From CAYUNA01 sp047629355 (GTDB lineage Bacteria; Bacteroidota; Bacteroidia; Chitinophagales; Saprospiraceae), in NCBI GenBank assembly GCA_047629355.1, contig JBLHWU010000134.1, positions 1 to 18,293 on the forward strand: a stretch of DNA of 18,293 nt, in the 5' to 3' direction. The notes under the pieces are model-generated. The model did no database searches and was not told the DNA's origin. It worked only from the letters and a program-made list of their open reading frames with translations. A program made the position numbers and the translations under genes. Within the stretch, counting starts at the first letter, position 1; every line of letters begins with the position of its first letter. Below are positions 16,146 through 18,293 of the stretch, one piece after another.

Positions 16146-16511
16146 ACTAAGTAACGGTAAAAAAATAACTCCGCCAACTAAGTAACGCGTAGTAATTAAT
16201 CAGGTAATTTTATAAACATCTTTTTCCGCTATTTTTCCCTTAAAAATGTCTTCAATAACACTGGCTATTCAAGAATTTTTAAAGAAAAACTATCGAAAAA
16301 ATCTTGTCTAAAAATTTTACCCGATTAATTACTACGCGTTACTTACCAAGTATTTCTTTTGTCCTTATTTTCCACTTTTGAAACAGTCATTATGTAGAGA
16401 TAATTCCTATTTAAAAAGTAAACATCTTTTGTCATTTCGACCGAAGTGGAGAAAAAGAACAAAATAAACGTTGTTAGTTGGCGGACTTATTATTTTACCC
16501 TTACTAAAGTT
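16146..16511. mobile_element. MITE-like element C (outer), interrupted by a nested element
   Basis: The left arm 16146-16181 (ACTAAGTAACGGTAAAAAAA then TAACTCCGCCAACTAA) and right arm 16475-16511 are imperfect complements about 290 bp apart. The arm sequence is the element B type. Between them lie the nested element 16180-16344, then a core related to element B (ATTTTCCACTT, GAAACAGTCA, AAAAAGTAAAC), then TTGTCATTTCGACCGAAGTG (16430-16449). I recall this last string as a frequent intergenic string in Bacteroidota. No open frame of note is present. Confidence 0.6.
16180..16344. mobile_element. MITE-like element nested inside element C
   Basis: The 28-bp arms at 16180-16207 (AAGTAACGCGTAGTAATTAA...) and 16317-16344 are complementary with one mismatch. 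The interior read on the minus strand carries TTTTTTCGATAGTTTTTCTT, TTGAATAG and AAAAATAGCGGA, the same ordered blocks as element A at 13283-13365, although the arms are unrelated to those of A. The left arm begins with AAGTAACG, as the outer arm does. Target-site duplication is not clear; CCAA flanks both sides approximately. Confidence 0.62.
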
Positions 16512-16776
16512 CAATTAGTATATAAAAGTAATCAAAAATGTTACTCCAAGTAATTTTGAAATATACTTTTCTTGACTGATTTTCCGGGGACAAATATCTA
16601 AAATATTGGCTGTTATTTTACTTTTCATACCGACAGAATGGTTTTTTTATCGAATAAAAGCCCTTTTTTGACGATTGAAATTGCTTTTTTTTGACAAATT
16701 ATAGCACATTGTCCACAGTTGTTATTAAAATAGGGAGTAGGTTTTATATGCTACTCTTTAAACCAAAATCATTTTT

Positions 16777-17481
16777 ATGAAAAATCAATTTCAGGTATTT
16801 GCTTTAATTTTGATGTCCTCTTTGTTCCTAACGTCGTGTTTTTCAGACCCAAAGGAGGAAGAAAAAGACGATAATTCTATTTCTATAAAGATAGGCGATG
16901 GGGATGGAGAATCTATGGATATAAAAATTGAGGGAAAGAAAGATGTTGAAAAAGCATTAAATGAATTGAAAAATTCGCTCGAAGAATTGGGCAATGAATT
17001 GAAAGGTATCGAGATTGATATTAAGGATAAAAATGGTGATAAAATTGAAGTTGTTTCTGCTAAAGAATTAAAAGAAGCGCTACCCAATCGAATTGCGGGT
17101 TTAGACCAAACAGCGAATTCTTCGGAAAAATCGGGCATGTTTGGTTTCAATGTATCGCAAGCGGAGGCGACTTATCAGGAAGATGATGAACGAGTAACGG
17201 TAACAATTGTGGATATTGGCAGTGTTGGAAAATTGGCGTCCAAGTTTACGAATATGGCAAGTTTTGAATCAGAAAAAGAAGATTCTAAAGGGAATTTTGA
17301 GCGAATGATTGAAATTAAAGGGCATAAAGCAATTGAAAAGTATAAGGTCTACCGAAATCAATATGAATTGGTGGTATTTGTTGATTCGCGATTTGTGGTA
17401 GAAATGGAAGGGCGAAATGTCAAGCAATCCAAGATGAAAAGTGTGATGGAAGATATTGTGGATGATTTGGAAGACCTGTAG
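16777..17481 (+). CDS. Unknown lipoprotein with acidic linker and coiled-coil-prone segment
   Basis: The protein has 234 residues. The N-terminus MKNQFQVFALILMSSLFLTSC is a lipoprotein signal with lipobox LTSC (Cys21). A very acidic stretch (FSDPKEEEKDDN) follows, then a repeat-like SISIKIGDGDGESMDIKIEG. Residues about 54-78 (DVEKALNELKNSLEELGNEL) have heptad spacing and could form a short coiled coil. The C-terminal half (about 115-234) looks like a compact alpha/beta domain (AEATYQEDDERVTVTIVDIG, YELVVFVDSRFVVEMEG, MKSVMEDIVDDLEDL). I do not recognise the family. It is a single gene with its own strong terminator. Upstream, 16512-16776 is AT-rich with no clear gene; a degenerate -7 box (TAGGTTTT at 16738) lacks a well-spaced TTG. 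Confidence 0.85.
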   Translation: MKNQFQVFALILMSSLFLTSCFSDPKEEEKDDNSISIKIGDGDGESMDIKIEGKKDVEKALNELKNSLEELGNELKGIEIDIKDKNGDKIEVVSAKELKEALPNRIAGLDQTANSSEKSGMFGFNVSQAEATYQEDDERVTVTIVDIGSVGKLASKFTNMASFESEKEDSKGNFERMIEIKGHKAIEKYKVYRNQYELVVFVDSRFVVEMEGRNVKQSKMKSVMEDIVDDLEDL

Positions 17482-17516
17482 ACGGCGCACGGTTTTCGAC
17501 TCACAGTTGGTTAGCG

Positions 17517-17557
17517 TTAAAAGTAGGAGTTACTTTCAAAGTAACTCCTACTTTTAA
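17517..17557 (+). terminator. Perfect 41-bp palindromic terminator
   Basis: TTAAAAGTAGGAGTTACTTT (17517-17536), central C, and the exact complement (17538-17557) form a hairpin ending in a T run. It begins 36 nt after the lipoprotein stop codon. The last base is shared with the next inverted repeat, so the two structures are packed edge to edge. Confidence 0.75.
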
Positions 17558-17672
17558 ATGTCATCGCCAAATGATGAATAACTAAAAACAAAGTTGTGTA
17601 TTTATTTAATAATCAACTAAATACAAATATATCTCATTATATATTTATCGTTCATCATTTGGCGATGACATT
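17557..17672. repeat. Inverted-repeat element with perfect 22-bp arms
   Basis: AATGTCATCGCCAAATGATG plus AA (17557-17578) is exactly complementary to 17651-17672. The 72-bp AT-rich interior contains a second small pair, TGTATTTA (17597-17604)/TAAATACA. It lies between the lipoprotein terminator and the stop of the minus-strand cupin gene (17685). It may terminate the cupin transcript or be another small palindromic element; no second copy was found in this window. Confidence 0.55.
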
Positions 17673-17684
17673 GACTTTTGCATT

Positions 17685-18008
17685 TTAATCCTTATTTTCT
17701 CCACCTTTTGACCCATAAAAAATGACCCAAGCAGAAAAATCATCTGTAAAGTTCTCAAAACGATGCTCTTTATCTGCTGCTACGAAAAGTAAATCACCTG
17801 GCGCAAATTCAGTCCGTTTCCCATTATTAAAAAATATATCTGTTCCTGCAATGACAACGTAAATTTCATCTTGTTCGTGCGGCTGTTGTAAATCTACTTT
17901 TTCAGGTTTATAGACTTCCGCAGACATGCTGCCGTGGCAGAATGGTGGGAGGAATTTTTCATCAATTGCCGCCAATTTTTCAAGAGATTTGGTTGGATTT
18001 AAATGCAT
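17685..18008 (-). CDS. Small single-domain cupin protein
   Basis: The protein has 107 residues, one cupin_2 barrel and no signal peptide, so it is cytoplasmic. Motif 1 is QPHEQDEIYVVIAG (His44, Gln46, Glu48) and motif 2 is PGDLLFVAADKEHRFENF (His82). Against the usual HxH...E...H metal set, the second histidine is Gln. A metal site with three standard ligands plus Gln is possible, as in several cupins. The reaction cannot be inferred from sequence; stand-alone cupins of this size may be isomerases, dioxygenase-like proteins or sugar/small-molecule binders. ATG 18008 is the only sensible start. The neighbours do not suggest an operon. Confidence 0.85.
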   Translation of the reverse strand: MHLNPTKSLEKLAAIDEKFLPPFCHGSMSAEVYKPEKVDLQQPHEQDEIYVVIAGTDIFFNNGKRTEFAPGDLLFVAADKEHRFENFTDDFSAWVIFYGSKGGENKD

Positions 18009-18206
18009 AAATGGTCAGTTTTTTATTTTTTTGACAAATCTCGTGGAATAACGTATGAGTCCACTCTAAAAACCAACTTTATCAAAAGTTCATTGAAATA
18101 ACAGAATAAGATTTCGTATCTTGAGGAATAATCAAGTACCCGATTTATATATAAAAAAAGTAGGATTTCGACTCCGTTGAATTTGTTTGACAGCTATAGT
18201 CAGCAA

Positions 18207-18293
18207 ATGAGTGGTTCTAAATTGACAAAATTAGAAGATCTTTCTGGTTGGCACAATCAGTTTTTCAAGGAGATAGCGAGCCAAATAGATGAG
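18207..18293 (+). CDS. Start of a partial gene, possibly an IS1182-type transposase
   Basis: From ATG 18207 an open frame runs to the window edge: MSGSKLTKLEDLSGWHNQFF, then KEIASQIDE. The frame is also open upstream, so TTG 18177 or 18183 could be an earlier start adding NLFDSYSQQ. The SGSKL...W.N.F...IDE pattern resembles, from memory, the N-terminus of IS1182-family transposases in Bacteroidota. With only 29 codons this is tentative. No terminal inverted repeat was identified in 18009-18206, which otherwise holds the cupin leader and AT-rich DNA. Confidence 0.4.
   Translation, partial: MSGSKLTKLEDLSGWHNQFFKEIASQIDE

Noticed and set aside
16512..16776. Short gene or promoter with TTGACA before the lipoprotein
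   Set aside because: No frame of useful length; the TTGAC at 16691 has no TAnnTTTG or TATAAT at proper spacing.
16791..17490. Minus-strand frames opposite the lipoprotein gene
   Set aside because: They are serine/isoleucine-rich mirror translations of an AT-rich coding strand with no start context.

Overview
The window looks like a chromosomal segment of an AT-rich Bacteroidota, probably a Saprospiraceae-type marine or sludge bacterium (inference). The pointers are a C-terminal Por/type IX (T9SS) sorting domain, a PorV/PorQ-like outer membrane barrel, a DUF5916/CBM9-like barrel protein, a Bacteroidota-type promoter (TTG, 21 nt, TAnnTTTG) at 6602-6633, starts without clear Shine-Dalgarno sites, and several dispersed palindromic repeats. 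No tRNA, rRNA, CRISPR array or phage gene was recognised.

Layout. 1-593 is a non-coding leader with a composite palindromic repeat, three phased GTAGTG hexamers, a TAnnTTTG box and a CTT microsatellite. 594-5593 (+) is one very large secreted multidomain T9SS gene (Asp-box beta-propeller repeats, LamG, PKD, second LamG, Fn3-like domain, sorting tail). It is broken by about ten lesions: mostly single-base losses in T or A runs, three nonsense codons and one internal deletion. 5648-6565 (-) is a secreted two-lobed aspartyl protease. 6566-7029 is an intergenic region carrying nested inverted repeats. 7030-7836 (+) is a PorV/PorQ-like barrel and 7902-9506 (+) a lipoprotein GH37 trehalase. 9559-13224 (-) is full-length purL and 13477-15720 (-) a DUF5916 outer membrane protein. 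15721-16776 is a repeat-rich island, 16777-17481 (+) an unknown lipoprotein and 17685-18008 (-) a small cupin. The start of a possible transposase runs off the right edge.

The genes are mostly single units separated by strong hairpin terminators. Common themes are the cell surface (signal peptides, lipoproteins, barrels, T9SS cargo) and housekeeping (purine synthesis, trehalose hydrolysis).

The most unusual content is non-coding. A set of 150-370 bp MITE-like inverted-repeat elements lies at 13247-13399, 15734-15901, 16146-16511 and 16180-16344. Two of them share an AT-rich core yet carry unrelated terminal arms, one is nested inside another, and two sit 13-22 nt upstream of start codons in the same orientation. 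The damage in the T9SS gene contrasts with intact long genes beside it, which favours genuine gene decay over sequencing error.
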